NCBI GenBank assembly: GCA_023417065.1
Contig: JAEZGH010000025.1
Location: 62,001 to 126,000 of the forward strand
DNA length: 64,000 bases
Source of the DNA: Bacteroidota bacterium
Lineage (GTDB): Bacteria > Bacteroidota > Bacteroidia > Cytophagales > Cyclobacteriaceae
Direction of reading: 5' to 3'
The notes under the pieces are model-generated. The model saw only the letters and a list, made by a program, of their open reading frames with translations. It searched no databases and had not been told where the DNA came from. Shown here piece by piece: positions 9,748-17,900 of this stretch (the first letter of the stretch is position 1; every line of letters begins with the position of its first letter). The translations under genes were made by a program, and so were the position numbers.

Positions 9748-11142
9748 ATGCTGATCCGCAAGAACACGAAGGCCTTTAAGACTATTGAGCAAATCATTTC
9801 GGCTTGTAAAGATCGCGTGGACCGAAGAAAACTGATCCGCCTGTTTATCACGAAAGCAGGACATACCATTGATGACCGCATTCCCGTTGAAGGAATTGAA
9901 GGCGGAGCGGAGCTGTTTTATGACATGACTTATCAGGTTGTGCTGAACAATCTAAAATCCGCCAGCCATCAGCTACAGCACAGTGATGACACTCCGGGCA
10001 TCTATTTCTTTCATAGTTCATCCAACAAATCGTGGGATGAGGCTCCCTTCGAGTTCGACGAACTTGTCGGTAAGGAATTCGCAACATTAAATGAGCTCCC
10101 TGTCCTTCGCAAAAAAGAAAAAACGGAGAAGTACAGCCTGCCAACTCCGCGAAATTCCGAACAGGCAAAGCCAAACAAGTCAAAAAAAGAACCGCAGCCC
10201 GCGGAGAAGAAAAAAGCAACGATCTCAAATCTGAAGCCCGCTTCACAACAACCTGAATTCAATCTCAGGAACGATTTGTATTTTACTGACCTGGAGCGAG
10301 TAATATTCCGGAATCCGCAACTTACGCGGCGCGACATATTGACCTACTACAACCAAGTATCAGAACGTCTGTTGCCGTGGTTGAAGGAACGCCCGCTAAT
10401 ATTAATATTTCGAAGGCCTGACGGTCGCAGAGTAACGTGCTCCACGATCAGCGAACTGGAGAAGTATGATATCGAAGTTCCTCAATGGATCAAAAACGGA
10501 AAGGACGATTCACTGCTATGTAATGATCGGGAACATCTGCTTTTCTTTGTTGAAGCAGGGTGCGTTCAATTTGATGTAGGGTCCTTCCGGCTTAAATCTC
10601 CAACAACGCCTGATTATCTGGTACTGGGAATAGATTCACCCGATGCAGATGCAACGAAAGCGATTGGTGTCGCGCATACCGCGAAAGCTATTCTTGATGC
10701 TCTTAAACTACCATCCTATGCAATGACGAGTGGCATATCCGGACTGCATCTGCTGATAGCGCTAAACAAAGAAAGTAGTGAAGAGGCCAGACAACAGGTG
10801 GCCGAATACCTCTGCAAACTGATTCGACTTAAAACGCCAGACCGCGTCGTATTGGAAGGCTCCGGCGATCCCGAGTATGGCAAAGTCAAGCTTGAGTTCT
10901 CTTCAAATAAGTCCGACAGCCGTATTGTGGCACCATACTCGCTTTTCGATGGTGAAAATCCATTAGTAGCAACGCCGCTTTCCTGGGGCGAACTCAGCCC
11001 TGAAATGGATTTCGACTTTAGTCCAGAGCTCATAATCAAACGAATCAAAAACAGCGATCCCTGGGAAGGATTTGGCCGCCGGAAAGTGAGCGCCAATGAC
11101 GAGTGGGAAAAACTTGAGAACCATTATTCGTTTCTCTTCTAA
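9748..11142 (+). CDS. LigD polymerase-domain-like protein with altered catalytic residues
   Basis: With the ATG at 9748 the protein has 464 residues. Residues about 175-450 follow the archaeo-eukaryotic primase-like polymerase domain of bacterial NHEJ ligase D: FTDLERVIF, LTRRDILTYY, RPLILIFRRPDGRR, DYLVLGID, TSGISGLHLLIAL, KVKLEFSSN and IVAPYSLF..ATPLSW. The N-terminal about 150 residues are not recognised, and a Lys/Glu/Pro-rich linker (about 110-170) joins the parts. In LigD-Pol the metal-binding residues are D-x-D and a later Asp in the VDY motif; here they read G-I-D and LEF, so two of three are changed. No ligase or nuclease domain and no Ku gene is nearby. A TTG at 9724 is a possible earlier start. 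Confidence 0.72.
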   Translation: MLIRKNTKAFKTIEQIISACKDRVDRRKLIRLFITKAGHTIDDRIPVEGIEGGAELFYDMTYQVVLNNLKSASHQLQHSDDTPGIYFFHSSSNKSWDEAPFEFDELVGKEFATLNELPVLRKKEKTEKYSLPTPRNSEQAKPNKSKKEPQPAEKKKATISNLKPASQQPEFNLRNDLYFTDLERVIFRNPQLTRRDILTYYNQVSERLLPWLKERPLILIFRRPDGRRVTCSTISELEKYDIEVPQWIKNGKDDSLLCNDREHLLFFVEAGCVQFDVGSFRLKSPTTPDYLVLGIDSPDADATKAIGVAHTAKAILDALKLPSYAMTSGISGLHLLIALNKESSEEARQQVAEYLCKLIRLKTPDRVVLEGSGDPEYGKVKLEFSSNKSDSRIVAPYSLFDGENPLVATPLSWGELSPEMDFDFSPELIIKRIKNSDPWEGFGRRKVSANDEWEKLENHYSFLF

Positions 11143-11346
11143 AGCCAGCAGAAATAAGAACGGCTTAGACACGACTCACCGAAATGAAGCATTGCTGAGA
11201 TTTTCAGATTAGCCCGGAAGCGGATAGGACCCGATTTAATAAGTCGAAAGCAGAACAGCCGCACCGAACGTCAGATTATTGTTAAATTAGCTTAGTTTGA
11301 GTGGCGTGGCCTCCTGCTGTTCAACGACCAATCTTATTAACTGCTA

Positions 11347-12630
11347 ATGGAAATCGTCATTATCCTTCTGCTCATTCTTTTGAATGGCGTATTCTCAATG
11401 TCGGAAATCGCGTTGGTATCATCCCGTAAGGCCCGACTGGAGGCTGCAGTAAGAGCGCGGAAGAAAGGCGCGGCGGCGGCGCTCGAGCTTTCACAGTCAC
11501 CTAACCAGTTTCTTTCGACAGTACAAATCGGCATAACGTTGATCGGACTTCTAACTGGTATTTACAGTGGTGAAACACTTGCTGAAGATCTGGCGATGTC
11601 GATCCAAAAAGTAGCGTTCCTCAGCGAATTCGCGAACAGCCTCGCTGTCGCCATTGTACTTATCGTAATAACGTTTGTTTCGCTGATCCTGGGAGAGCTG
11701 GTTCCAAAACGTATCGGACTCACCAACCCCGAAGTTATCTCGCGGATGATGTCACCGGTGATGCGAATAGTATCTTCGATCGCCTTGCCTTTCGTTTGGG
11801 TGTTATCTAAAACATCCGACTTCATATTAAAATTGCTCAACATCAAAAGATCAGCTGAGAACCGGATTACGGAAGAGGAAATCAAATCCATCATTCACGA
11901 AGGCACACAGGGCGGTGAGATACAGGCAATCGAAGAAGACATCGTTGAACGTGTTTTCCTGCTCGGCGATCGCAAGATCAGCTCACTTATGACACCAAGG
12001 AACGACGTTACGTTTCTCGATATAGAAAGTTCATTTGCCGAAGTCCAGCAAACCATCAACGAAGAACTTCATCGCATTTATCCGGTTTACAAAGGTGACA
12101 AAGACAACCTGTTGGGGATCGTTCGACTCAAAGATCTGTTCATCGCTTTTCAACAAGGAAATTTTAACATCGCCAGTCATATCGTTCAGCCAAATTATCT
12201 TATTGAAAGTACGTCAGGTTATAAGGCCCTTGAGAATTTCAGAAAATCAAAAGTTCACTACGCGCTCGTTACCAACGAATACGGGCAGGTCATTGGGATC
12301 GTTACTATGGACGACATTCTCAAAGCGCTCGTGGGCGACATCAGCGAACTAAACAACGACGATTACCAGCTACTGGAAAGGGAAGACGGCACCTATCTTG
12401 TAGATGGCCAGTATCCCCTAAGCGAGTTCTTCCTTTACTTTGATCTCGATATGGATAAGACCTTCCGAAATGTGAACACTGTTGCCGGACTTATCCTCCA
12501 TGAAATTCATCATCTGCCAGTTGTCGGCGAGAAAACCAAATGGCGCGACTTTGAGTTTGAAGTAGTCGACATGGACAACACAAAGATCGACAAACTCCTC
12601 GTACGAAGAATCCCGGAAATAGGCCAGTGA
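11347..12630 (+). CDS. CNNM/CorC-type protein (DUF21, CBS pair, CorC_HlyC domain)
   Basis: A 427-residue inner-membrane protein with the complete family layout. The DUF21 membrane domain (residues 1 to about 190) starts NGVFSMSEIALVSSRKARLE. The CBS pair (about 205-335) includes LMTPRNDVTFLD and YGQVIGIVTMDDIL. The C-terminal CorC_HlyC domain (about 345-427) carries DGTYLVDGQYPLSEF and AGLILHEIHHLP. Homologues are implicated in Mg2+/Co2+ transport. It is the second such protein in 4 kb; the pair flanks the LigD-polymerase-like gene, but nothing in the sequence links the functions. Confidence 0.92.
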   Translation: MEIVIILLLILLNGVFSMSEIALVSSRKARLEAAVRARKKGAAAALELSQSPNQFLSTVQIGITLIGLLTGIYSGETLAEDLAMSIQKVAFLSEFANSLAVAIVLIVITFVSLILGELVPKRIGLTNPEVISRMMSPVMRIVSSIALPFVWVLSKTSDFILKLLNIKRSAENRITEEEIKSIIHEGTQGGEIQAIEEDIVERVFLLGDRKISSLMTPRNDVTFLDIESSFAEVQQTINEELHRIYPVYKGDKDNLLGIVRLKDLFIAFQQGNFNIASHIVQPNYLIESTSGYKALENFRKSKVHYALVTNEYGQVIGIVTMDDILKALVGDISELNNDDYQLLEREDGTYLVDGQYPLSEFFLYFDLDMDKTFRNVNTVAGLILHEIHHLPVVGEKTKWRDFEFEVVDMDNTKIDKLLVRRIPEIGQ

Positions 12631-12668
12631 CTTTGTCTTGTTTTGATGAACGTGACGTGATCTTTATG

Positions 12669-13063
12669 CTACATCCCTTCGATCTCTATAAAGACCCTAT
12701 AGACCATCACCAGCACAAAGACGGTGAAGCAAATTCCGAACAAGAAACCCACAATCGGCTTGTAGGTTTGTTTACGGCGTGTTGCGTCGGCTTTTGAGGT
12801 AAGTAAACAATTCCTACTGTCTGACCCGTCTTGTAGGCACCAACCGATGAGGTCAGAATGCCTGTATATTCCTTCGAATCGTTTCCCTGATAGTAATAGA
12901 AAACAATATCCCTCGGTTCTCTTCGGGCCGTCCTGATTTCATAAATCGTTGCCTGAGCGCAAATGCCGTCCCTGAGAATCCTCTTTATACGTATGTATTT
13001 GTAGAGTATCAACACAAGAGGGAGCGCTCCCAGCAGAGCCATAACAACAAGAGCAATTTCCAT
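12669..13063 (-). pseudogene. DUF3592-like membrane protein, frameshifted
   Basis: The intact frame from the ATG at 13063 gives an N-terminal membrane segment (VVMALLGALPLVLILYKYI), a beta-rich domain (ATIYEIRTARREPRDIVFYY) and VGIVYLPQKP. It then runs into a short nonsense tail ending at 12707. In the neighbouring frame the sequence continues sensibly as DATRRKQTYKPIVGFLFG and a second membrane helix, ending with a TAG at 12669. Going from one frame to the other at about 12789 requires one extra base, so a single base appears lost. The restored product, about 131 residues with two membrane helices around a small domain, has the DUF3592 layout. It is either a recent pseudogene or a sequencing error. 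Confidence 0.62.
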
Positions 13064-13354
13064 TGCAACACCTGATTACGAACTACAAAAATCAATGATT
13101 CCGAAACAACAGAGTATCACATGATTGTGTGATGCGGTTCAGCAACTAGGGGCCAAATACGGGTAAGGCGCAGCCTGAAATGTTTGCAGCGTTTCATCCG
13201 GCTAAATCACGCTTACACGATTATATGCTGTCACGCATTTTTTTGATGCCAAAGGTTTCGTATTTACAAAATTCTCGGTACAATAGAACCCCGATGCTCG
13301 TAGTGGGCACGCCACGTCATACGAATTCATTACTACATCAAATAGTACAGCGCA

Positions 13355-13897
13355 ATGAGAAGCATAATTCTTGACCTTGCAATCACACTTGATGGTTTCA
13401 TTGAAGGGCCCAATGGCGAAACAGATTGGTGTATCCTTGATGATGACATGGACTTCGAAGGATTCCTCGATGGCATTGATACGATTTTTTACGGCCGTGT
13501 TAGCTATGACGTCTGGGGAAACTACAAGCCAGCTCCTGACGCAAGCGCGGCAGAACGAGCACTATGGAATGCAGTTCACACGAAAGAGAAGTATGTATTT
13601 TCCAAAAAGAACCATCAGGACCACAGGGCAACGTTCATCACAAGCAATGTCGCTGAAGAAGTGGCACGAATCAAAGAAACAGACGGGAGGGACATTTGGC
13701 TTTATGGCGGAGCAGGCTTGATAAAAACGTTTGTCGATCTCAACTTGATCGACATCTATCGCCTTTCCGTTCATCCAATTTTCCTGGGACAAGGTAAGCG
13801 CCTTATTGAAAACCCCGCTGAACGCATTCAGCTCAGACATATTGATACCAAAACATTTCGCTCAGGAGTTGTACAGCTCATCTACGAAGCAGTGTAG
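13355..13897 (+). CDS. Dihydrofolate-reductase-like (RibD C-terminal family) protein
   Basis: A 180-residue protein of the RibD_C/YwjB-YyaP group. The N-terminus IILDLAITLDGFIEGPNGETDW is the family signature. It is followed by DTIFYGRVSYDVWGNY, an NADPH-site-like DIWLYGGAGLIKTF and the closing HPIFLGQGKRLI. These proteins adopt the dihydrofolate reductase fold; the physiological substrate is generally unknown and the presence of the fold does not prove folate reduction. It stands among other small accessory genes and has its own intergenic upstream region. Confidence 0.88.
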   Translation: MRSIILDLAITLDGFIEGPNGETDWCILDDDMDFEGFLDGIDTIFYGRVSYDVWGNYKPAPDASAAERALWNAVHTKEKYVFSKKNHQDHRATFITSNVAEEVARIKETDGRDIWLYGGAGLIKTFVDLNLIDIYRLSVHPIFLGQGKRLIENPAERIQLRHIDTKTFRSGVVQLIYEAV

Positions 13898-14059
13898 ATT
13901 TAGTTCATCACCACGATATTACAGGGTTCAGCGGCTATTTACCTAGATTTTTCACGCCACGGCGTTTAGATGCTGAAGCGAAGCAATTTCTCCTGAACAT
14001 GCCGCATCGGGCCTCTTTGAATGTCGTAAAAACACCCCCTCGGGACCGGTAATTCACAG

Positions 14060-14067
14060 TACCTTTG
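14060..14067 (+). promoter_or_regulatory. Bacteroidota-type -7 element upstream of DoxX-like gene
   Basis: TACCTTTG matches the TAnnTTTG -7 consensus of Bacteroidota and lies 41 bases before the ATG at 14108. No convincing -33 TTTG was found at the expected distance, which limits confidence. Confidence 0.4.
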
Positions 14068-14107
14068 TTATGTACAAACGATCAATCACAACAAAACCTT
14101 AATACAC

Positions 14108-14527
14108 ATGGTAACCACAATCAACACTTCCGAAACAATGAATATTTCAAAAGGCCGCCTTTGGACCGCCCGCATCATGGGAGGAATCGTCATCCTATTT
14201 ATGCTTATGGACAGCACCTTCAAGTTCATGCCAAATGAAGAGGTGATATCTACAACTCAGGATCTCGGATTCAGCGCTCATCACCTGCCAATCATGGGCA
14301 CGCTGGGCTTGTTAAGTATCATCCTCTTTGCCGTTCCAAGAACACAAATCCTTGGTGCAATATTCTTAACCGGATATTTCGGTGGCGCCATTGCTACGCA
14401 TGTACGGCTTGACAATCCTCTGTTCTCACATATCCTCTTCCCGGTATATCTGGCCATATTAATGTGGGGTTCCGTCTGGCTTCGGTCAGAACTTCTGAGA
14501 CAACTTCTCCCATTTAAGAAAGGCTGA
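14108..14527 (+). CDS. DoxX-like small membrane protein
   Basis: A 139-residue protein with four predicted membrane helices. The pattern RIMGGIVILFMLMDSTFKF, then a polar loop, GTLGLLSIILFAVPRTQILGAI and GYFGGAIATHVR is typical of the DoxX-like (DoxX_2) family. Members are integral membrane proteins of poorly known biochemistry, sometimes tied to redox or sulfur stress. Translation may start at 14108 or at the second Met (14138). The gene ends 15 bases before the first possible start of the frameshifted SnoaL-like gene, a pairing that suggests an operon. Confidence 0.82.
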   Translation: MVTTINTSETMNISKGRLWTARIMGGIVILFMLMDSTFKFMPNEEVISTTQDLGFSAHHLPIMGTLGLLSIILFAVPRTQILGAIFLTGYFGGAIATHVRLDNPLFSHILFPVYLAILMWGSVWLRSELLRQLLPFKKG

Positions 14528-14541
14528 TTTACTCCCACTGC

Positions 14542-14970
14542 ATGCAAAAAGGATTCGAACACCAAATGACTTCTTCACGATCTATCGGGAAGCCACATGG
14601 GAAAGAGATATCAGCCGGATGATCAGCCTCTACCACGATGACGTTACGATATTTTGATATGTGGGGCGACGCCGGATTTTCCAGAGGGCTGGAAGAATGG
14701 TCCGGCGTCGTCACCAAGTGGCTGACATCATTGAACGACGAAAGGGTATGTGTAACTTTTGACATGATAGAAATAAGGGAAGGTGATCGAGTCGGGTTCA
14801 CCAGTGCATTGATAGAGTACAAGGCGCTCGCAACTGATGACACCGTCCTTCGGAGCATGCGCAACAGGATCACAACAGGATTCGTGAAGCAAGATGCACG
14901 ATGGTTTGTAATCCATCAGCACATTTCAGCACCCGTCGACGCCGAACTCAAAGCGATTCTGTCTTTCTGA
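14542..14970 (+). pseudogene. SnoaL/ketosteroid-isomerase-like protein, frameshifted
   Basis: Three pieces in two frames read as one SnoaL-like protein. From the ATG at 14542 one frame gives MQKGFEHQ. The next frame gives NDFFTIYREATWERDISRM and ISLYHDDVTIF. A TGA then follows, and the first frame resumes with DMWGDAGFSRGLEEW through to HQHISAPVDAELKAILSF (stop at 14970). Joining them needs one missing base near 14566 and one extra T in the TTTT run at 14652-14655, so the two shifts compensate. SnoaL-like proteins are about 130-140 residues, as the restored product would be. The in-frame stub from the ATG at 14638 (110 residues) lacks the N-terminal helices. Confidence 0.6.
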
Positions 14971-15094
14971 ACCAAAGGGATAAAGCCCCCGTTTTTGTCC
15001 AGGCAGAAAGAATTAACTAGATGCACACCGTAAAATGCTGAGCCTTTGAAATTAACCTTCATTCCCGCTATTTTTGAAGGAAGGCAAGACTCAC

Positions 15095-15571
15095 ATGACT
15101 GAACAAATTCCAGCCGGAAACGAGTACAGCGTTTCAACAGACAAGTCCAGGCTCGACGTCGATGTTATTCACCAATTCCTTTCGACGAAAGCTTATTGGT
15201 GTCTGAATATTCCCCGCGTAACTGTTGAAAAATCCATTGAAAATTCGCTATGCTTCGCGGTATTTCATCACGACAAGCAAGTTGGCTTCGCAAGGGTAAT
15301 CTCGGACTTTTCAACTATTGCTTATCTTGGTGACGTATTTATTGTGGATGAATATAGAGGGAAAGGTTTATCCAAATTGTTAATGAAGACAATCATGAGT
15401 CATCCCGAGCTCCAGGGCTTACGCCGCTGGATCCTGCTCACTAGTGACGCACATGGCCTTTACGAGCAATTCGGATGGACGACGATTGCTGACCCTTCAG
15501 TATGGATGGAGGTCCGGAACCCAAACGCCTACATCAGGAATACGCCATCCGTTGATACGATGTCAAACTAA
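15095..15571 (+). CDS. GNAT-family N-acetyltransferase
   Basis: With the ATG at 15095 the protein has 158 residues, a typical GNAT length. The acetyl-CoA-binding motif A is visible as VFIVDEYRGKGLSKLLM, preceded by the beta-4 strand FARVISDFSTIAYLGD and followed by LLTSDAHGLYEQFGW. The acceptor substrate cannot be predicted. The stop is 11 bases before the ATG of the DUF2200 gene, so the two are probably co-transcribed. A TTG at 15074 is an unlikely alternative start. Confidence 0.88.
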   Translation: MTEQIPAGNEYSVSTDKSRLDVDVIHQFLSTKAYWCLNIPRVTVEKSIENSLCFAVFHHDKQVGFARVISDFSTIAYLGDVFIVDEYRGKGLSKLLMKTIMSHPELQGLRRWILLTSDAHGLYEQFGWTTIADPSVWMEVRNPNAYIRNTPSVDTMSN

Positions 15572-15582
15572 CACTGCACACC

Positions 15583-15945
15583 ATGAAGAGCACTGCAAAA
15601 CACGACGAACGAATTGCGAAAATCACCTTCGCTTCGGTGTATCCCATGTATATCGAAAAAGTGCAGAAGAAAGGACGCAGCAAGGAAGAACTTGATCAGG
15701 TAATTCAATGGCTTACGGGGTTCGATGCGAAAGACCTGAAGGAACACATCGAGAAAAAATCGACGTTTGAGGCATTCTTTCAAAACGCAAAACTCAATCC
15801 GAGTGCGCACCTTATTACCGGGGTGATCTGCGGCTACCGCGTTGAAGAAATCGAAAATCCTTTGACACAAAAAATACGGTACCTCGACAAATTGGTAGAC
15901 GAACTTGCCAAGGGCCGAAAAATGGAAAAAATTCTGAGGAGTTGA
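15583..15945 (+). CDS. DUF2200 family protein
   Basis: A 120-residue basic, soluble protein that matches the DUF2200 pattern throughout: HDERIAKITFASVYPMYIEKV, KGRSKEELDQVIQWLTGF, FQNAKLNPSAHLITGVICGY and IRYLDKLVDELAKGR. The family is widespread and conserved but uncharacterised; no enzymatic motif is known. It is probably translated from the same transcript as the GNAT gene just upstream. Confidence 0.88.
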   Translation: MKSTAKHDERIAKITFASVYPMYIEKVQKKGRSKEELDQVIQWLTGFDAKDLKEHIEKKSTFEAFFQNAKLNPSAHLITGVICGYRVEEIENPLTQKIRYLDKLVDELAKGRKMEKILRS

Positions 15946-16162
15946 TCCGAGCGTACAGGATTTGGCTTTACAAGAGTTAAGATTAAGCCAGATTATTGAA
16001 TTGAAGTAGATTCCCACCTTCCCCGAAAAGAGCGCGACTGCTGACACAAACAGAACACTTATTTCTTTCTTCGCTATACCGAGCCACAATAAATGGTGAT
16101 GCCGCTATACTTTGACACCAGACGTCAGACGTTATGTATAGACTTGCGGGAGATTGTTATAC

Positions 16163-16665
16163 ATGAAACACGTACTATTCATTTTGATGGTCTGCTCCTT
16201 TGCAGCAAACGCTCAGACTCCATTTCACGAGCGCTTTTATAATCATCTCAACAAGCCGCCCAAAGCGATTCGCGCCATAGTAAAGGAGGACCCGGAGCTT
16301 GCAACGTTTCGGAAGTACAAAGACGCGCGGGATTCACTTTGCTTTCTATCCATCAGTATTACACGAGAATTTGAAGTTACTTACTTCGTATTCGACGGCA
16401 ATGCCATTATATCGCCTTCGTTGATAAGCGGCAGACTCCTGAACAACTTCTTTCAGACTTCGACAAGCGATACATTAGAGTCAATAGCGAAGATTTCCCT
16501 TATCTGTACGAGGAATATTCCGTTGAAGGTCAGGAGGTCGTGGCGGTGTATTCGGATAGTAGGGTAAATGTGGGATATATGGTCATGAACTTCGAAGGCA
16601 GAAACGACGGCACCGTATTCCTCATGTATTCGTTGTTCGATGACAAATCGTTTGGTGAATTCTAA
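16163..16665 (+). pseudogene. Secreted protein of unknown function, frameshifted
   Basis: From the ATG at 16163 there is a signal peptide (MKHVLFILMVCSFAANAQ) and about 60 residues of plausible sequence up to EFEVTYFVFDG. The frame then degenerates and stops at 16567. The adjacent frame continues as CHYIAFVDKRQTPEQLL, RYIRVNSEDFPYLYEEYS, NVGYMVMNFEGRNDGTVF and FDDKSFGEF with a TAA at 16663. One missing base near 16400 explains the break. The restored product would be about 168 residues. I do not recognise the family. Decay and sequencing error cannot be separated from this sequence alone. Confidence 0.6.
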
Positions 16666-16676
16666 AAGCCAGATAC

Positions 16677-17061
16677 ATGCGCATCGACAGATTCGAAGTC
16701 TCCATTGGGGCTATGGTTCAACAAACTATCCAAACGCAGAAAGAACCTCGTTTTCCGAACGTGGGTGGATTACCCTGATTCGGGTCGCGTTACAGAAACG
16801 TACCTCCGTCCGGAAGAGTGGAGCTTCCTCATCAGCGAAATTTCGGTGATAGTTCGCGGGTAGAAATATAAATATTGCACCGACGTCTGCGACGGTGCAC
16901 AGTGGTCCCTGGTTCTAAAAACTGATCTTATCGATCATAAAATTTTCGGATCCAATGAGTTCCCGGAGAATTTTGAGGAATTGATTTCAATCATTTGTCG
17001 TTTCCCAGAGATGGGAGATTTGGTTCAGGCTTGCGACCTAAGTGGACGTGATGGGGCGTGA
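16677..17061 (+). pseudogene. Small protein gene broken by frameshift and internal stop
   Basis: The ATG at 16677 opens MRIDRFEVSIG. After a GGGG run near 16707 the coding signal moves to the next frame: LWFNKLSKRRKNLVF, TWVDYPDSGRVTETYL and RPEEWSFLISEIS. An in-frame TAG at 16861 interrupts it. Beyond the stop the same frame continues as KYKYCTDVCDGAQWSLVL, FGSNEFPENFEELISIIC and FPEMGD to the TGA at 17061. The last part has the pattern C-D-G-x-x-W...G-S-N-x-F-P-x-N-F found in small uncharacterised proteins. It begins 11 bases after the preceding broken gene, so the pair probably formed one operon that has decayed. Confidence 0.55.
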
Positions 17062-17238
17062 ATTTTCACTTCGCACCAAATTCAATACGCGTCCTGACGT
17101 GATCCTATAGTCAGTCTTTTTGTCAGTGTTGTTCGCTGGCTTGTTAAACATACGGATGCGCCCATATGGTGTCCGGATGGAATAGCCGAGGTAGTTCTGT
17201 CTAACCGCAACTGCTCTTTCTCCCGTATCTGTCCCGTA
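17038..17238 (-). other. Start-less open frame with coding-like character (possible gene remnant)
   Basis: On the minus strand a frame between a TGA at 17241 and a TAG at 17038 reads RQNYLGYSIRTPYGRIRMF, NKPANNTDKKTDYRITSG and RVLNLVRSENSRP. The basic, compositionally normal sequence looks coding, but there is no ATG near its beginning and its upstream end lies in the 11-bp tandem repeat. I do not recognise it. It may be the 3' part of a lost gene or chance. Confidence 0.28.
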
Positions 17239-17268
17239 TCAATCCCGTATCTGCCCCGTATTTGACCC
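17222..17268. repeat. 11-bp tandem repeat, four copies
   Basis: Four consecutive 11-base units with the shared core CCCGTAT (CCCGTATCTGT, CCCGTATCAAT, CCCGTATCTGC, CCCGTATTTGA) followed by a final CCC. It sits in non-coding sequence at the start-less end of the minus-strand remnant. Confidence 0.85.
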
Positions 17269-17854
17269 GCCCTTTAATAGGTACGGCGAACCTCCGTGGC
17301 AGAGCCAAATCAGCCTCCTGGGGGCAGGACGTTGCACTGGGACACGGGTCAAAATGTCACACATTCTAGCCTTGAAACCGATGATTAGGGAAGCAAAGTG
17401 GGCGGGTGGACAAAGCAAGGTCCTGGTGCGGTTGCCAGTTCCTGGTTTGATCGTTAGGCTGTTATCTACATGGGTTCGCGTTGTGGGACCAGGGCTTCCA
17501 GAGACGGTTGCACTAGGTCAAAACTTTCCGGAATATTGAATCAGAAATCAGGTATGGTCTCCGACAAGACCCCAACAGGACTTCGACCGCGCGTCAGATG
17601 AACGGCTGAATTGTAGCTGTGCTTAAAGCACACAGATCTCACAGAGCCTTCTGGCCGTTGATTGTTAAATTCCTATATGCGACCTGAGTGTTGACATCTA
17701 AACAGAAACTGCAACAAGACGAGTGAGACAGCTAACGCGCAACTGGTAACAAAGCGTACCTTTCATAGCGAGTCTTTCATTCATGAAACTTGGAACTAGA
17801 TTGCGCAATCAGGAACAAGAAATCAGAAATATCTGAAATCAGAAATCAGAAAGA
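17269..17854. other. Non-coding stretch without recognisable gene
   Basis: About 590 bases between the tandem repeat and the SusD terminator. The only ORF, 61 codons at 17354, has no coding character. The 3' end holds repeated ATCAGAAAT-type words near 17538-17548 and 17818-17850. I see no RNA gene, transposase or inverted terminal repeat here. Confidence 0.6.
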
Positions 17855-17886
17855 GAGGCTGCCCTTTTGAAGACAGCCTCTTTTTC
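17855..17886. terminator. Terminator downstream of the SusCD operon
   Basis: The 7-bp stem GAGGCTG / CAGCCTC encloses a 12-base loop. T-rich sequence flanks it on both strands (TTTTT on plus; TCTTTCT on minus). It lies 15 bases past the SusD stop and fits a terminator for the minus-strand operon. Confidence 0.7.
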
Positions 17887-17900
17887 AACATCAATAACGT

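Noticed and set aside
13116..13133. ATCACA / TGTGAT inverted repeat
   Set aside because: The stem is only 6 bp, is not followed by a T-run, and no regulator binding site can be supported.
13180..13374. 64-codon plus-strand ORF before the DHFR-like gene
   Set aside because: It overlaps the start of the real gene in another frame and has no coding character.
17354..17539. 61-codon plus-strand ORF in the non-coding stretch before the SusD terminator
   Set aside because: Random-looking composition and no motif; probably chance.
17062..17854. Degraded insertion sequence
   Set aside because: No transposase fragment, terminal inverted repeats or target-site duplication could be found, so the low coding density alone is not enough.
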